From Streptomyces cellulosae (GTDB lineage Bacteria; Actinomycetota; Actinomycetes; Streptomycetales; Streptomycetaceae), in the NCBI RefSeq assembly GCF_000721105.1, contig NZ_JOEV01000020.1, positions 69,527 through 133,526 of the forward strand: a DNA stretch of 64,000 bases. Direction: 5' to 3'. Made by a program: the position numbers and the translations under genes. Under the pieces are notes generated by a model, which did not search any database, was not told the origin of the DNA, and was given only the letters and a program-made list of their open reading frames with translations. Shown in pieces: positions 16,467 to 24,904 of this stretch (positions are counted from its first letter, which is position 1; each line of letters begins with the position of its first letter).

Positions 16467-18125
16467 CTAGCTATCAGTGGTGCGGTGGTGCCACGTCCCC
16501 GCGACAACCGGCCGGAACAGGCGGGACAGTTCGGCCCGAACCGCCGCGTGGTCGGCCTCCGCGACGTGCAGGGCGACGTAGTTGTCGGGACGCACCAGGG
16601 ACAGCCGTACCCCGCCCCGCCCGCCGTCCCGCAACCGCGGCACGACCCCCGCCACCGACAGCCGGTCCCGGCGCACATCCAGCAGCCGCACGTCGAGGAC
16701 GTCCTCGAGCTCGCGGCCGGCCCACTCCAGAAGGTCCAGGGTTTCCCGCCGGACACCCCCGGCGCCGCTCACCAGCAGAGTGTGCCGCAGATCGCTCAGT
16801 GCCGAGCGCAGCGGAATCCGGCGGTGGGCCACGTCGTCCCACACAGTGGCGCCGGGCACCAGCGCGCCGAGCGTCATGCGGTCGTGCCGCACCAGCGGCG
16901 GACGCCCGCTGCCGGGCACCGACGCGTACACCGTGCGCAGTCCGGCCAGCCAGGGCAGGTAGGCGAGGTCCTGCAGGCGCAGTGCGGACGCCGTCCGCAC
17001 CGCGGTGTCCCGCGCCAGCTTCTGGGACGGCTTGGTCAGCATCCACAGTCTGGTCTGCGTGCCCGCCTGCCGCACCACGGCACGGGCGACCTGCCCGCGC
17101 TCCTCCTCGTACGCGTCCAGCACGTCCGCGTCGACCTGCCGGTGCCACACCAGCGCCAGCCGCCAGGCCAGGTTGTGCGCGTCCGCGACCCCGGTGTTCA
17201 GGCCCTGGCCCCCGGCCGGGCTGTGGATGTGCGCGGCGTCGCCCACCAGGAACACCCGCCCCGACCGGGTGCGTTCCGCGTGCCGGGCGTGGACGCTGAA
17301 CACGCTGACCCAGTCCGGGTCACGCAACGTCAGCCCGCCCGGCCCCCGCTCGTCGACCAGGGCCTGCACGGTGGCCAGGTCCACCTGGTCCCGCTGGAGC
17401 CCGGGCGGACCGGACGTGAAGACCCGCCAGCGTCCGGACGGCAGCCCGCACGCGACGAGGATGCCCTTGTCGGAGCAGAAGTAGTGGGTGACGTCGTGGT
17501 CCAGCGACGTGTCGAGGTGGATGTCCGCCACCACGAACGGAATCGGGTACGTCGCTCCTTCGAACGGGATGCCGAGCAGGTCGCGCACCCGGCTGCTCGC
17601 GCCGTCGGCTCCCACCACGTACGCGAACTCCTCGCGCCGCTCGGTGCCGACCGCGTCCCGCATCAGGGCCTTGACCCCGCCCTCGTCCTGTTCCAGGTGG
17701 AGCAGCTCGGTGCCCCACTCCACCCAGCCGCCGTACCCCTCGAACGCGGTGCGGATCACTTCCTCCACGTCCGGCTGCGGCAGGACCGAGGGCCGCACCT
17801 CGGGGCGGAACCGGATGTCGGCGATGACCCGGCCCCGGGAGTAGTACCGCATCCCGGACTGCGGCAGGCCGTGCGCGGACCGGTGCGCCAGGCCGCCCAG
17901 CCGGTCCAGCAGCTCCAAGGTGCGCGGCCACACGCCGAGCGCCTTCGACAGCGGGCTCGGCCCCTCCGCCCGGTCCACGCACCGCACCGGCACACCCCGG
18001 CGGGCCAGTTCCACCGCCGCCATCAGGCCGGACGGACCGGCACCGACGACCAGCACAGGGCGTTGCTCGCGGGCCGCCGCGGCCGCTCTCGCGGCCCGCC
18101 CCGAGTTCATGTCCCTCACGCCCAC
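16467..18125 (-). CDS. FAD-dependent aromatic-type monooxygenase
   Basis: 552-residue group A flavoprotein monooxygenase (PheA/TfdB-like). Three hallmarks are present: VVGAGPSGLMAAVELARRG near residue 25, the DG motif VVGADGASSRVRDLLG near 170-185, and VFLVGDAAHIHSPAGGQGLN near 290. The C-terminal thioredoxin-like domain (WAGRELEDVLDVRLLDVRRD) is complete. It should hydroxylate or otherwise oxidise the cluster intermediate with NAD(P)H and O2. The GTG start at 18125, with GGAGGG five bases before it, overlaps the preceding SDR stop by ten bases, indicating coupled translation. Confidence 0.9.
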   Translation of the reverse strand: MGVRDMNSGRAARAAAAAREQRPVLVVGAGPSGLMAAVELARRGVPVRCVDRAEGPSPLSKALGVWPRTLELLDRLGGLAHRSAHGLPQSGMRYYSRGRVIADIRFRPEVRPSVLPQPDVEEVIRTAFEGYGGWVEWGTELLHLEQDEGGVKALMRDAVGTERREEFAYVVGADGASSRVRDLLGIPFEGATYPIPFVVADIHLDTSLDHDVTHYFCSDKGILVACGLPSGRWRVFTSGPPGLQRDQVDLATVQALVDERGPGGLTLRDPDWVSVFSVHARHAERTRSGRVFLVGDAAHIHSPAGGQGLNTGVADAHNLAWRLALVWHRQVDADVLDAYEEERGQVARAVVRQAGTQTRLWMLTKPSQKLARDTAVRTASALRLQDLAYLPWLAGLRTVYASVPGSGRPPLVRHDRMTLGALVPGATVWDDVAHRRIPLRSALSDLRHTLLVSGAGGVRRETLDLLEWAGRELEDVLDVRLLDVRRDRLSVAGVVPRLRDGGRGGVRLSLVRPDNYVALHVAEADHAAVRAELSRLFRPVVAGTWHHRTTDS

Positions 18126-18856
18126 AGCAACCCTCCATTGACTTCCAGCACGTGGCCGTTGACGTACGAACCCTCGTCGGACGCGAGGAACACCGCCGCC
18201 GCGCCGATCTCCCGCCCATGACCCAGCCGGCCCAGCAGGATCCGCTTGCGGTAGGTCTCCCAGACGCGCTCGTTGGCCGCCACGTCCTTGCCCATCCCCG
18301 CGTCGACATAGCCCGGAGCCACGCAGTTGACCGTGATGCCCTTCGGCGCCAGCTCCGCGGCGGCCGTCCGGCTGAACATCTCGACCGCCGCCTTGCTCGC
18401 CGAGTAGGCCGCGGCGCCCGCCGCCACCCGCGAGGCCAGACAGGACGAGATGTTGATGATCCGGCCACCGCCCTGCTCCGTCATCCGCCGCGCCGCCGCC
18501 CGGGTACCGAGGAACACACCGGTGAGATTGGTGGCGATCGTGGCGTTCCAGTCCTCGTCGGTGAGCCGGGAGATCTTGCCGTCCCGGCTCACGCCCGCGT
18601 TGGACACCATCACGTCGACCCGGCCGAACGCGGCGACGGCGGCGTCCAGCAGTTCCTCGACGGACCGCGGATCGGTGACGTCCAGTTCCTGGTACAGCAT
18701 CCGCCCGGGATACTCGTCCGCCAGCTCCTTGATGTCGTACGGATTCCTTGCGGCGCAGACCACGTGCGCGCCCTCCGCCAGGAAGCTCTCCGCCATCGAC
18801 CGGCCCAGGCCCCGGGTCCCCCCGGTGACCACGACCGTCTTGTCGCGCAGTCGCAT
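18116..18856 (-). CDS. Short-chain dehydrogenase/reductase, FabG-like
   Basis: 246-residue classical SDR. TGGTRGLGRSMAES is the nucleotide-binding motif, NAGVSRDG the structural motif, and the Ser-Tyr-Lys residues lie in NISSCLASRVAAG and YSASKAAVEMFSR. NCVAPGYVDAGM and VNGHVLEVNGG are also typical. It reduces a keto group or oxidises a hydroxyl on a carrier-bound or free intermediate. It is distinct from the FabG-like gene at 19949-20665, so the cluster holds two ketoreductases. It follows KAS III after 25 bases. Confidence 0.9.
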   Translation of the reverse strand: MRLRDKTVVVTGGTRGLGRSMAESFLAEGAHVVCAARNPYDIKELADEYPGRMLYQELDVTDPRSVEELLDAAVAAFGRVDVMVSNAGVSRDGKISRLTDEDWNATIATNLTGVFLGTRAAARRMTEQGGGRIINISSCLASRVAAGAAAYSASKAAVEMFSRTAAAELAPKGITVNCVAPGYVDAGMGKDVAANERVWETYRKRILLGRLGHGREIGAAAVFLASDEGSYVNGHVLEVNGGLLWA

Positions 18857-18881
18857 GATGCGCCCTCTTCTCCCTTGTCCC

Positions 18882-19865
18882 TCAGTACCAGACCAGGACG
18901 GCCGCTCCGACCGTCATGCCGCCGCCGATCGAGGCCAGCAGGATCCGCTCACCGCGCTGGAACGGCCGTTCGGTGTGCGCCGCGTGCAGCGTCAGAGGCA
19001 CGGAGGCGGCGGCGGTGTTGCCCAGGTGGGGCGCGGTCATCGCGAAACGGTCCAGTGGCGCGCCCAGCCGCTCCGCGAGCGCCTCCAGCATGCGGGTGTT
19101 GGGCTGGTGGAACACGAAACGGTCGATGTCCCCCACACCCATCCCGCAGTCGCCGAGGGTCTGTTCCAGCAGCTTCGGCAACTCGTCCATCGCGTAGTCG
19201 CGCACCGCGCGGCCGTCCATCCGGAACAGGTGGTCGCCCGCCGCGACCGCCCGGTCGTCCAGCGGGATCCTGGTGCCGCCCGCCGCCACGCCCACGTACT
19301 CGCGGAACTCGCCATGAGTCGCCAGCCGCGACGCCAGCAGCCCGTACCCCTCCGGGACCTCGCCGAGCAGGACGGCGCCGGCTCCGTCACCGAACAGGCT
19401 GACCGTCCTGCGGTCCCGCCGGTTCATGATGCGCGAGAACATGTCCGCGCCCACGACCAGCGCGTACCCCCCGTCCCGGTCCCCGGCCAGCAGCCGCTCG
19501 GCGACCACCATCGAGTACAGGAAGCCGCTGCACACCGCGTTGAGGTCGAACGCGGGCACCGGACCGAGCCCCAGCCGGTCCTGCACGACGGCCGCCGTCG
19601 ACGGCTGCGGGCTGTCCGGGGTGCACGTGCCGACCACCAGGGCGCGCAGCCGCGCGGCCGCCTCCGGGACCGCGGCCAGGGCCTGGTGCGCCGCCGGCAC
19701 CGCCAGATCGGAGGTGGCCGTTCCGTCCGGCGCGTACCGGCGTTCCTCGATACCCGTCCGTTCGCCGACCCACTGCGGTGTGACGTCGGCCCAGCGGGCT
19801 ATGTCGTCGTTGGTGACAATCGTCGGCGGGACGTGTGCCCCGATGCCGACCACGCCTATGGGCAT
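18882..19865 (-). CDS. FabH-type ketoacyl-ACP synthase III, canonical triad
   Basis: 327-residue KAS III with complete catalytic residues: Cys in DLNAVCSGFLYS, His in FVFHQPNTRMLE and Asn in LGNTAAASVPLT. The rest (WVGERTGIEERRY, VSLFGDGAGAVLL, HLFRMDGRAVRDYA) is standard FabH. It should start the chain by condensing an acyl-CoA with malonyl-ACP, so the cluster may choose its own starter unit. The start, ATG 19865, has a GAGGGGA site six bases upstream. It lies 83 bases after FabG; no terminator is visible there. Confidence 0.9.
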   Translation of the reverse strand: MPIGVVGIGAHVPPTIVTNDDIARWADVTPQWVGERTGIEERRYAPDGTATSDLAVPAAHQALAAVPEAAARLRALVVGTCTPDSPQPSTAAVVQDRLGLGPVPAFDLNAVCSGFLYSMVVAERLLAGDRDGGYALVVGADMFSRIMNRRDRRTVSLFGDGAGAVLLGEVPEGYGLLASRLATHGEFREYVGVAAGGTRIPLDDRAVAAGDHLFRMDGRAVRDYAMDELPKLLEQTLGDCGMGVGDIDRFVFHQPNTRMLEALAERLGAPLDRFAMTAPHLGNTAAASVPLTLHAAHTERPFQRGERILLASIGGGMTVGAAVLVWY

Positions 19866-19948
19866 GGTGATCCCCTCGTTCTGTGTGCGGTGCTGAATCG
19901 GGTGACCCCGCTCCTCGGCGGCCTCGGCGGCCCCGGCGGGCAGCGGAG

Positions 19949-20665
19949 TCAGAGGCCGAGGCCCAGGCCGCCGCTGACCGGCACGACCGCGCCCGTGACG
20001 AACCCTGCTTCCTCGCCGGCGAGGAACCGGACCACGGCGGCCGCCTCCTCGGGCGTGCCCGTCCGGCGCAGTGGTGTCATCCGCAGGTACTCCTGGCGGC
20101 GCGCGTCCGTGACCTGCGCCAGCATGTCCGTCTCGATCAGCCCCGGCGAGACGACGTTGACGGTGATGTTGCGGGAGCCGAGCTCCCAGGCGAGCGACCG
20201 GGCGAGGCCGATGTGCGCCGACTTCGACGCGGCGTAGTTGGCCTGGCCCGGGGACCCCTGCGTGCCGACCACCGAGGACACGATGATCATCCGGCCCCAG
20301 CGGGCCGCCAGCATGTCCTGCGCGGCGTGCTGGAGGACCCGGTGCACACCGGTCAGATTGGTGTCCACCACATCCGTGAAGTCGCGGTCGCTCATCTTCA
20401 GCAGCAGGGTGTCGCGGGTGATGCCGGCGCTCGCGACCATGATCTCGACCGGGCCCTGTTCCGCGCGGACCTTGTCGAACGCGGTGGCCACCGCCTCGGC
20501 GTCCGTCACGTCGCACCGCACGCCGAACAGCCCCTTTGGCGGGGCCTCGCCGCGGTAGGTCACCGCGACCCGGTGGCCGTCGGCCGCCAGGGCGCGTGCC
20601 GTGGCCAGCCCGATGCCGCGGTTGCCGCCGCTGACGAAGACCGAACGGCTCACGAAGTCGCTCAC
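19949..20665 (-). CDS. 3-oxoacyl-ACP reductase, FabG-like
   Basis: 238-residue SDR of FabG type: VSGGNRGIGLATARAL (cofactor loop), NAG-like ASAGITRDTLLLKM, catalytic Ser in VSSVVGTQGSPGQ, Tyr/Lys in NYAASKSAHIGLARS, and the C-terminal FVTGAVVPVSGGLG. The phrase GITRDTLLLKM is typical of true FabG enzymes of fatty-acid cycles. The GTG start overlaps the KAS II stop as GTGA, a 4-base overlap indicating translational coupling, so it probably works with the KAS II and ACP in chain extension. Confidence 0.9.
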   Translation of the reverse strand: MSDFVSRSVFVSGGNRGIGLATARALAADGHRVAVTYRGEAPPKGLFGVRCDVTDAEAVATAFDKVRAEQGPVEIMVASAGITRDTLLLKMSDRDFTDVVDTNLTGVHRVLQHAAQDMLAARWGRMIIVSSVVGTQGSPGQANYAASKSAHIGLARSLAWELGSRNITVNVVSPGLIETDMLAQVTDARRQEYLRMTPLRRTGTPEEAAAVVRFLAGEEAGFVTGAVVPVSGGLGLGL

Positions 20666-21906
20666 GGCGCCGTCACCACCAGGACGCCGTTCTGCCCGCC
20701 GAAGCCGAACGAATGAGTGGCGGCCGCCTCGATCCGCATCGGCCGCGCCTCCTTGGTGACGACGTCCACCTCGATCTCAGGGTCCTGGGCGTCCAGGTTC
20801 GCCGTCGGCGGCACCGTCTGGTGCTGCACGGCGAGCACCGTGTACGCGGCCTCCACCGCACCGGCAGCGCCCAGCAGATGGCCGACCGCTCCCTTGGTCG
20901 AGGTCACCGCCGGGTGATCGCCCACGACGCGGCGGATCACACGGGACTCCGTCACGTCGTTGAGCGGGGTCGACGTGCCGTGGGCGTTGATGTGGACGAT
21001 GTCCCGCGGTTCGACCAGGGCGTCGGCGTACGCCGCCCGGATGGCCCGCTCCACGCCGGCCCCGCTCGGGTCCGGGGCGGAGGGGTGGTAGCCGTCGGCG
21101 GAGGCGCCGTACCCGCTGATGTTGGCCCGGACCCGGGCCCGCCGCGCCCTGGCGTCGTCCGCCCGTTCCAGGACCAGCACCGCCGCGCCCTCGGCCGCGA
21201 CGAATCCGTCGCGGTCGGCGTCGAACGGCCGGGACGCCGCCTCGGGGGCGTCCGTCCGCGTCGACAGGGCACCCATCCTCTGCATGGCGGCGATCGTCGT
21301 CCGGGTCAGCGACGCCTCCGAGCCGCCGGCGAGCACGATGTCGCACATCCCGGACTCCAGCAGGTGCCGGGCCGTGCCGATCGCGGTCGGGCCGGAGGCG
21401 CAGGCCGTGGAGACCACCATGTTGGGGCCGCCCGCCTTGAGGTCGATCGCCACGTAGCCGGCGATCATGTTGACCGGTGACTTCACCATCAGGAAGGGCG
21501 AGACGAAGTCCTCGCCCTCGTCCCGGAACGTGTCGTGCTCCCGTTCGTAACTGGCCGCCCCGCCGAGCGAGTTGCCCATGACGACGCCGACGCGGGCGCC
21601 GTCCCAGGTGCTCGTGTCGAGCCCCGCGTCGGCGACGGCTTGCCGGGCCGCCGCCACGGCGAGCTGGTTCACCCGGTCCATCCGCCAGGCCCGGCGGGCG
21701 CCGAGCAGGGCGGCCGGGTCGAAGTCGGGGACGCGACAGCTGAAGTCGACCGTCAGACCTTCGAGGTTCGGGTCGCGGGTGGCGGTCGAGCGGCCCGAGG
21801 TGACGAGGTCCCAGTTCGCCTCGACACCGGTGCCGGCGGGCGTCACCAGGCCCAGTCCGGTGACGGCGACGTCGAAGCGCTGGGTGCGGCGCGCCGTGAT
21901 CGTCAC
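20662..21906 (-). CDS. Ketoacyl-ACP synthase II, FabF-like
   Basis: 414-residue KAS I/II condensing enzyme with all catalytic residues: Cys in VVSTACASGPTAIG, His in INAHGTSTPLNDVTE and His in STKGAVGHLLGAAGAVEAA, and the terminal ATHSFGFGGQNGVLVV. It has the length of FabF rather than a chain-length factor, and no CLF partner is present, so it should be an iterative homodimeric elongation enzyme. The GTG start at 21906 sits after AGGAGG inside the ACP gene end and overlaps its stop as GTGA. Confidence 0.92.
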   Translation of the reverse strand: MTITARRTQRFDVAVTGLGLVTPAGTGVEANWDLVTSGRSTATRDPNLEGLTVDFSCRVPDFDPAALLGARRAWRMDRVNQLAVAAARQAVADAGLDTSTWDGARVGVVMGNSLGGAASYEREHDTFRDEGEDFVSPFLMVKSPVNMIAGYVAIDLKAGGPNMVVSTACASGPTAIGTARHLLESGMCDIVLAGGSEASLTRTTIAAMQRMGALSTRTDAPEAASRPFDADRDGFVAAEGAAVLVLERADDARARRARVRANISGYGASADGYHPSAPDPSGAGVERAIRAAYADALVEPRDIVHINAHGTSTPLNDVTESRVIRRVVGDHPAVTSTKGAVGHLLGAAGAVEAAYTVLAVQHQTVPPTANLDAQDPEIEVDVVTKEARPMRIEAAATHSFGFGGQNGVLVVTAP

Positions 21907-22145
21907 GCCGCCTCCTGCTGCCGGGCCCCGATGAGCGCGATGACGTCCGCGACGGTCGCGTCGCCGGGCAGCTCGCTGTCGTCGATGACGACGCCGAACT
22001 CCTTCTGGACCGACACGACCAGCTCGACCAGGGCGAGCGAGTCCATCTCCAGGTCCTCGAGGGTGCTCGTCGGGCTGATCTCGTCGGCGCCCAGGCCGAA
22101 CTTCTCGACGAGGATGGCGGCGAAACGCTCGTGCATGCTGCTCAT
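21903..22145 (-). CDS. Dedicated acyl carrier protein
   Basis: 80-residue ACP with the phosphopantetheine site LEDLEMDSLALVELVVSVQ, the modified Ser being residue 36. The acidic helix II and FGVVIDDSELPGDATVADVI are typical of type II carriers. Lying between two ketosynthase-family genes, it is almost surely the carrier of the cluster rather than the primary-metabolism ACP. ATG 22145 has a CAGGAGA site. The 59-base gap to the previous gene is short and carries no terminator. Confidence 0.92.
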   Translation of the reverse strand: MSSMHERFAAILVEKFGLGADEISPTSTLEDLEMDSLALVELVVSVQKEFGVVIDDSELPGDATVADVIALIGARQQEAA

Positions 22146-22204
22146 GACTCTCTCCTGTGGGGTTGGCCGGTGATCGACCGGCGAACGGGTTACGGGGTGG
22201 CGGG

Positions 22205-23245
22205 TCAGCGGGCCCCGGGCCGGCTGACGATCGCCGCGGTGAAGGTGAAGCCGCCGCCTCCGTTGAGCACAAGGGCGTACTGGCCCGGCTCCAGCAGGTC
22301 GCCGGAGGCGAGGTCGGCCAGGTTGGCGTTGAGGTCACCGGCCCCGACGTGGCCGCTGGTGCGGCCGAGGTCCAGCAGCTCGGCCGGCGTGCTGTCGGCC
22401 AGCGGCGGGATGTAGGCCTGCTCCAGCGCCTTGACGCCGAGCCGGGGCAGGACCGCGTAGCGCAGCCGGGGATCGTCGGGAGCCAGGCCGGCGTCGGCCA
22501 GGCTCTCCGCGACGACGGCCGTGACCTTCTCGTACGCGATCTTGTGGAAGACGTCGATGCCCTGATCGCGCACGAAGACCTTCTTCGGCCGGCGCACGTC
22601 GATCATCGGCCCGTGCCCGAGCGGCGTCGCGTCGAGCCCGTCGTCGCCGCGGTGCATGACCTCCAGCTCGGCCGCCGCCGTGGTGGCCAGCGCGTGCAGC
22701 ACCAGGTCGGTGTGGTGGGGGCCTTCACGCCGGTGCACCAGCACCGCCGTGCCCGCGTCGCCGGCGGCCATGCCGTAGTCGGTCAGCCACCGGTCCCAGC
22801 TGGGCAGCAGGAAACGGTCGGCCGTGGTGACCAGTGCGGGCCCGGCGTCCGGGTCGCCCTGGAGCCGGGTGGCGGCCAGCTCGATGCCGATCGCCCCGCC
22901 GTTGCACTGCTGGAGCAGTCCGATGGGGGTGGCCCGGTCGGCGCCCAGCCGGTGGGCGATGTAGTGCGGCGCCGACCAGGCGTCGTGCCCCTGGTGATGG
23001 ACGCAGGCGTGCAGCACCAGGGACAGCTCCAAGGGGTCGCACCGGCCATGGGCCAGTACGGCCTGGGCGGCCGCGACGGCCATGTCGGGCGGCGCGGTGT
23101 CCTCGGACACCGGCAGCTCGGTGTACCCGAGGGCCCGGGCGGTACGGGTGTCGACGTGCCCGGCGGCGATGGCGTCCTCGGTGCTCTGCCGGGTCGGCGG
23201 GTACCAGAGGCCGGCCGTCAGGCCCAGCGGGGCGGCGAGCCTCAT
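22205..23245 (-). CDS. KAS III-like protein with altered triad (cluster paralogue B)
   Basis: 346-residue KAS III-family protein, paralogous to the gene at 11941-12978. Cys is kept in LLQQCNGGAIGIELA; the His motif region reads VLPRLGVKALEQ (Arg where His is expected) and the Asn loop reads GHVGAGDLNANLADL (Asp). Shared signatures with paralogue A include MHRGDD/MHRGSD and DVRRPKK/DIRRTKK. It may transfer an acyl group to a non-malonyl acceptor or form a heterodimer with its paralogue; neither can be shown from sequence. ATG start and the HAD stop overlap as ATGA. Confidence 0.8.
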   Translation of the reverse strand: MRLAAPLGLTAGLWYPPTRQSTEDAIAAGHVDTRTARALGYTELPVSEDTAPPDMAVAAAQAVLAHGRCDPLELSLVLHACVHHQGHDAWSAPHYIAHRLGADRATPIGLLQQCNGGAIGIELAATRLQGDPDAGPALVTTADRFLLPSWDRWLTDYGMAAGDAGTAVLVHRREGPHHTDLVLHALATTAAAELEVMHRGDDGLDATPLGHGPMIDVRRPKKVFVRDQGIDVFHKIAYEKVTAVVAESLADAGLAPDDPRLRYAVLPRLGVKALEQAYIPPLADSTPAELLDLGRTSGHVGAGDLNANLADLASGDLLEPGQYALVLNGGGGFTFTAAIVSRPGAR

Positions 23246-23889
23246 GAGCTGCCGGCCTCCAGTCGAGGTTCGAGGGCGGCGATCGTCCCCTCGGTGGAAA
23301 CGAAGTGGACGGCCTGCCAGCCGGCCGCCCGCGCGCCCTCGCAGTTGACTTCGAGGTCGTCGACCAGGACGCACTCCTCGGCGGCAAAGCCGGCGCGCTT
23401 GGCGGCCAGTTCGAAGATCTCGCGCTGCGGCTTGCGCAAGCCCACCTCGAACGACATCACCAGGTCGTCGAAGAGTCCCTCCGGAGGAACCATCGCCCGC
23501 CAGTGCTCGTCCCAGGCCGGCACCATGTTCGACAGCATGCCGACGAAGACGCCCCGGCTCCGTATGTCGCGGAGCCAGTCGGTCCAGGCGCTGTTGGTCT
23601 CCCGCCCGGCGAACCACTTGGCGCCGAAGTCGGACAGGTCGACCCGCGCGTCGAAGCGTTCCAGCAGGACGGCCTCGACCTGTCGGGTCCACTCGTCCTG
23701 GGTGATCAGCGGCGTGTCGAGCGGTGCCATCGGGTCCGTCCCGTAGGAGTCGCCCACGGCCCGCATCGCTTCGTTCAACTGCTCGGCCACGGCGCCGGTG
23801 CGGGCGCAGAAGTCGCGCATTGTCACCGCCGTGGGTGGGGTGACGACGCCGCCGAAGTCGGACCAGACGGCGCGGACTGTCGTTGTCAT
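23242..23889 (-). CDS. HAD-superfamily phosphatase-like hydrolase
   Basis: 215-residue HAD IA hydrolase. Motif I is AVWSDFGGVV (nucleophile Asp, with Gly in place of the second Asp, as in DLGNV-type members), motif II is VGMLSNM, motif III includes EVGLRKPQREIFELA and motif IV is CVLVDDLEVNCEGARAAGW. Phosphatases of this superfamily accompany AfsA homologues in butyrolactone and furan signal pathways, where the condensation product carries the glycerol phosphate; dephosphorylation is the natural guess here. Start and stop overlap both neighbours by four bases (ATGA). Confidence 0.85.
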   Translation of the reverse strand: MTTTVRAVWSDFGGVVTPPTAVTMRDFCARTGAVAEQLNEAMRAVGDSYGTDPMAPLDTPLITQDEWTRQVEAVLLERFDARVDLSDFGAKWFAGRETNSAWTDWLRDIRSRGVFVGMLSNMVPAWDEHWRAMVPPEGLFDDLVMSFEVGLRKPQREIFELAAKRAGFAAEECVLVDDLEVNCEGARAAGWQAVHFVSTEGTIAALEPRLEAGSS

Positions 23890-24875
23890 CGGTTCTCCTG
23901 CGTGGATGTGGGGGACAGCCGGACCTCGGTCGTGCAGACGACCGCGCCGTCCTGAAGGAACTCCACCGACAGCTGTTCGCCGGAGGCCTTTCCCACCGCT
24001 TCGACCGGCGAGTCGAGCTCGACGAAGCGGCCGAAAGCGGCGGACAGCCGGGTGGCGTAGCGGGGCTCGCCCACGGCGAACACGGCGAGTTGGCGTGCCG
24101 CCTCGACCATGACCATGGCCGGCACGTGGTCCAGGGGATGGTCGAAGATGCCCCGGTTCGACACCGGCGGCGCCAGCAGGGCACGCGCCCCGTCGGGCGT
24201 CCGGCGGGCGTCGGCCAGCACCACGTTGCGCCGGTCGTGGCGTCCCACCAGCGCGGGTGCGACCGGTGGTGCCCAAGTGAGCTCGGGCGCGTCAGACATC
24301 GGCGGCGGTGTCGTACGGCGCATGGCGCGGAACGCCCGGTACTCGGGGCCCGGGAGGTAACCGACGCCGATGCGGCTGGTGCCGACGAGCCGGCCGGCCA
24401 GGTGCAGGGCGATCTCGACCTGCAGGGAACGCAGTTCGCCGCGGCGCCTGCGTGGATCGCGGGTGGTGACCAGCATCCGCAGCTCACCGGGGGCGGTGCC
24501 GAGATCAAGGGCGGGGGAGTCCACCAGCTCGGTCTCCCAGCGCGTGACCAGGAACGACGTTCCGGCGGGAACGTCGAGCCAGCGGTGCACCACCACGGTG
24601 GCCGCCTGGCGACCGCATTCGAGCAGCAACAGCGAGTCGGCCGCGGCCGGCTGGGTCAGGTGGTCGTTGTAGTACGGGTGGCTGCACGGTAGTTGGGCGG
24701 CGACCAGGTACCGGTCGTCGTCGACGCGCTCCGCGTCGGTGATGAACACCTCGGCGAGGGCCGCCCGGTGCACGAGGGAACGCTCGACGGTGCTCTCGAA
24801 GGACAGCCCGTCGGCCGCGGCGGAGGACAGGACCGAGGCCTCGTACAGTCCGGGCTTCTCGTCTGCAACGGTCAT
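23886..24875 (-). CDS. AfsA-family protein (butenolide synthase type, two hotdog domains)
   Basis: 329-residue AfsA homologue with two A-factor hotdog repeats: VHRAALAEVFITDAERVDDD to LLLLECGRQAATV (residues about 35-100), and VGRHDRRNVVLADARR to DHVPAMVMVEAARQLAVF (about 210-275). AfsA joins a beta-ketoacyl chain from ACP to dihydroxyacetone phosphate, the first committed step to gamma-butyrolactones. The His/Glu pattern also resembles FabZ-type dehydratases, and the cluster has no other dehydratase, so a dehydratase role is an alternative. ATG 24875, with AGGGAAG upstream; first gene of the tightly coupled run. Confidence 0.88.
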   Translation of the reverse strand: MTVADEKPGLYEASVLSSAAADGLSFESTVERSLVHRAALAEVFITDAERVDDDRYLVAAQLPCSHPYYNDHLTQPAAADSLLLLECGRQAATVVVHRWLDVPAGTSFLVTRWETELVDSPALDLGTAPGELRMLVTTRDPRRRRGELRSLQVEIALHLAGRLVGTSRIGVGYLPGPEYRAFRAMRRTTPPPMSDAPELTWAPPVAPALVGRHDRRNVVLADARRTPDGARALLAPPVSNRGIFDHPLDHVPAMVMVEAARQLAVFAVGEPRYATRLSAAFGRFVELDSPVEAVGKASGEQLSVEFLQDGAVVCTTEVRLSPTSTQENR

Positions 24876-24904
24876 TCCACTTCCCTGGTCGGATGCGCTC
24901 GGAA

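Noticed and set aside
11941..24875. Cluster considered as an aromatic type II polyketide locus
   Set aside because: There is one KAS II and no chain-length-factor partner, cyclase or aromatase; the FabG, FabH and AfsA genes fit a fatty-acyl pathway better.
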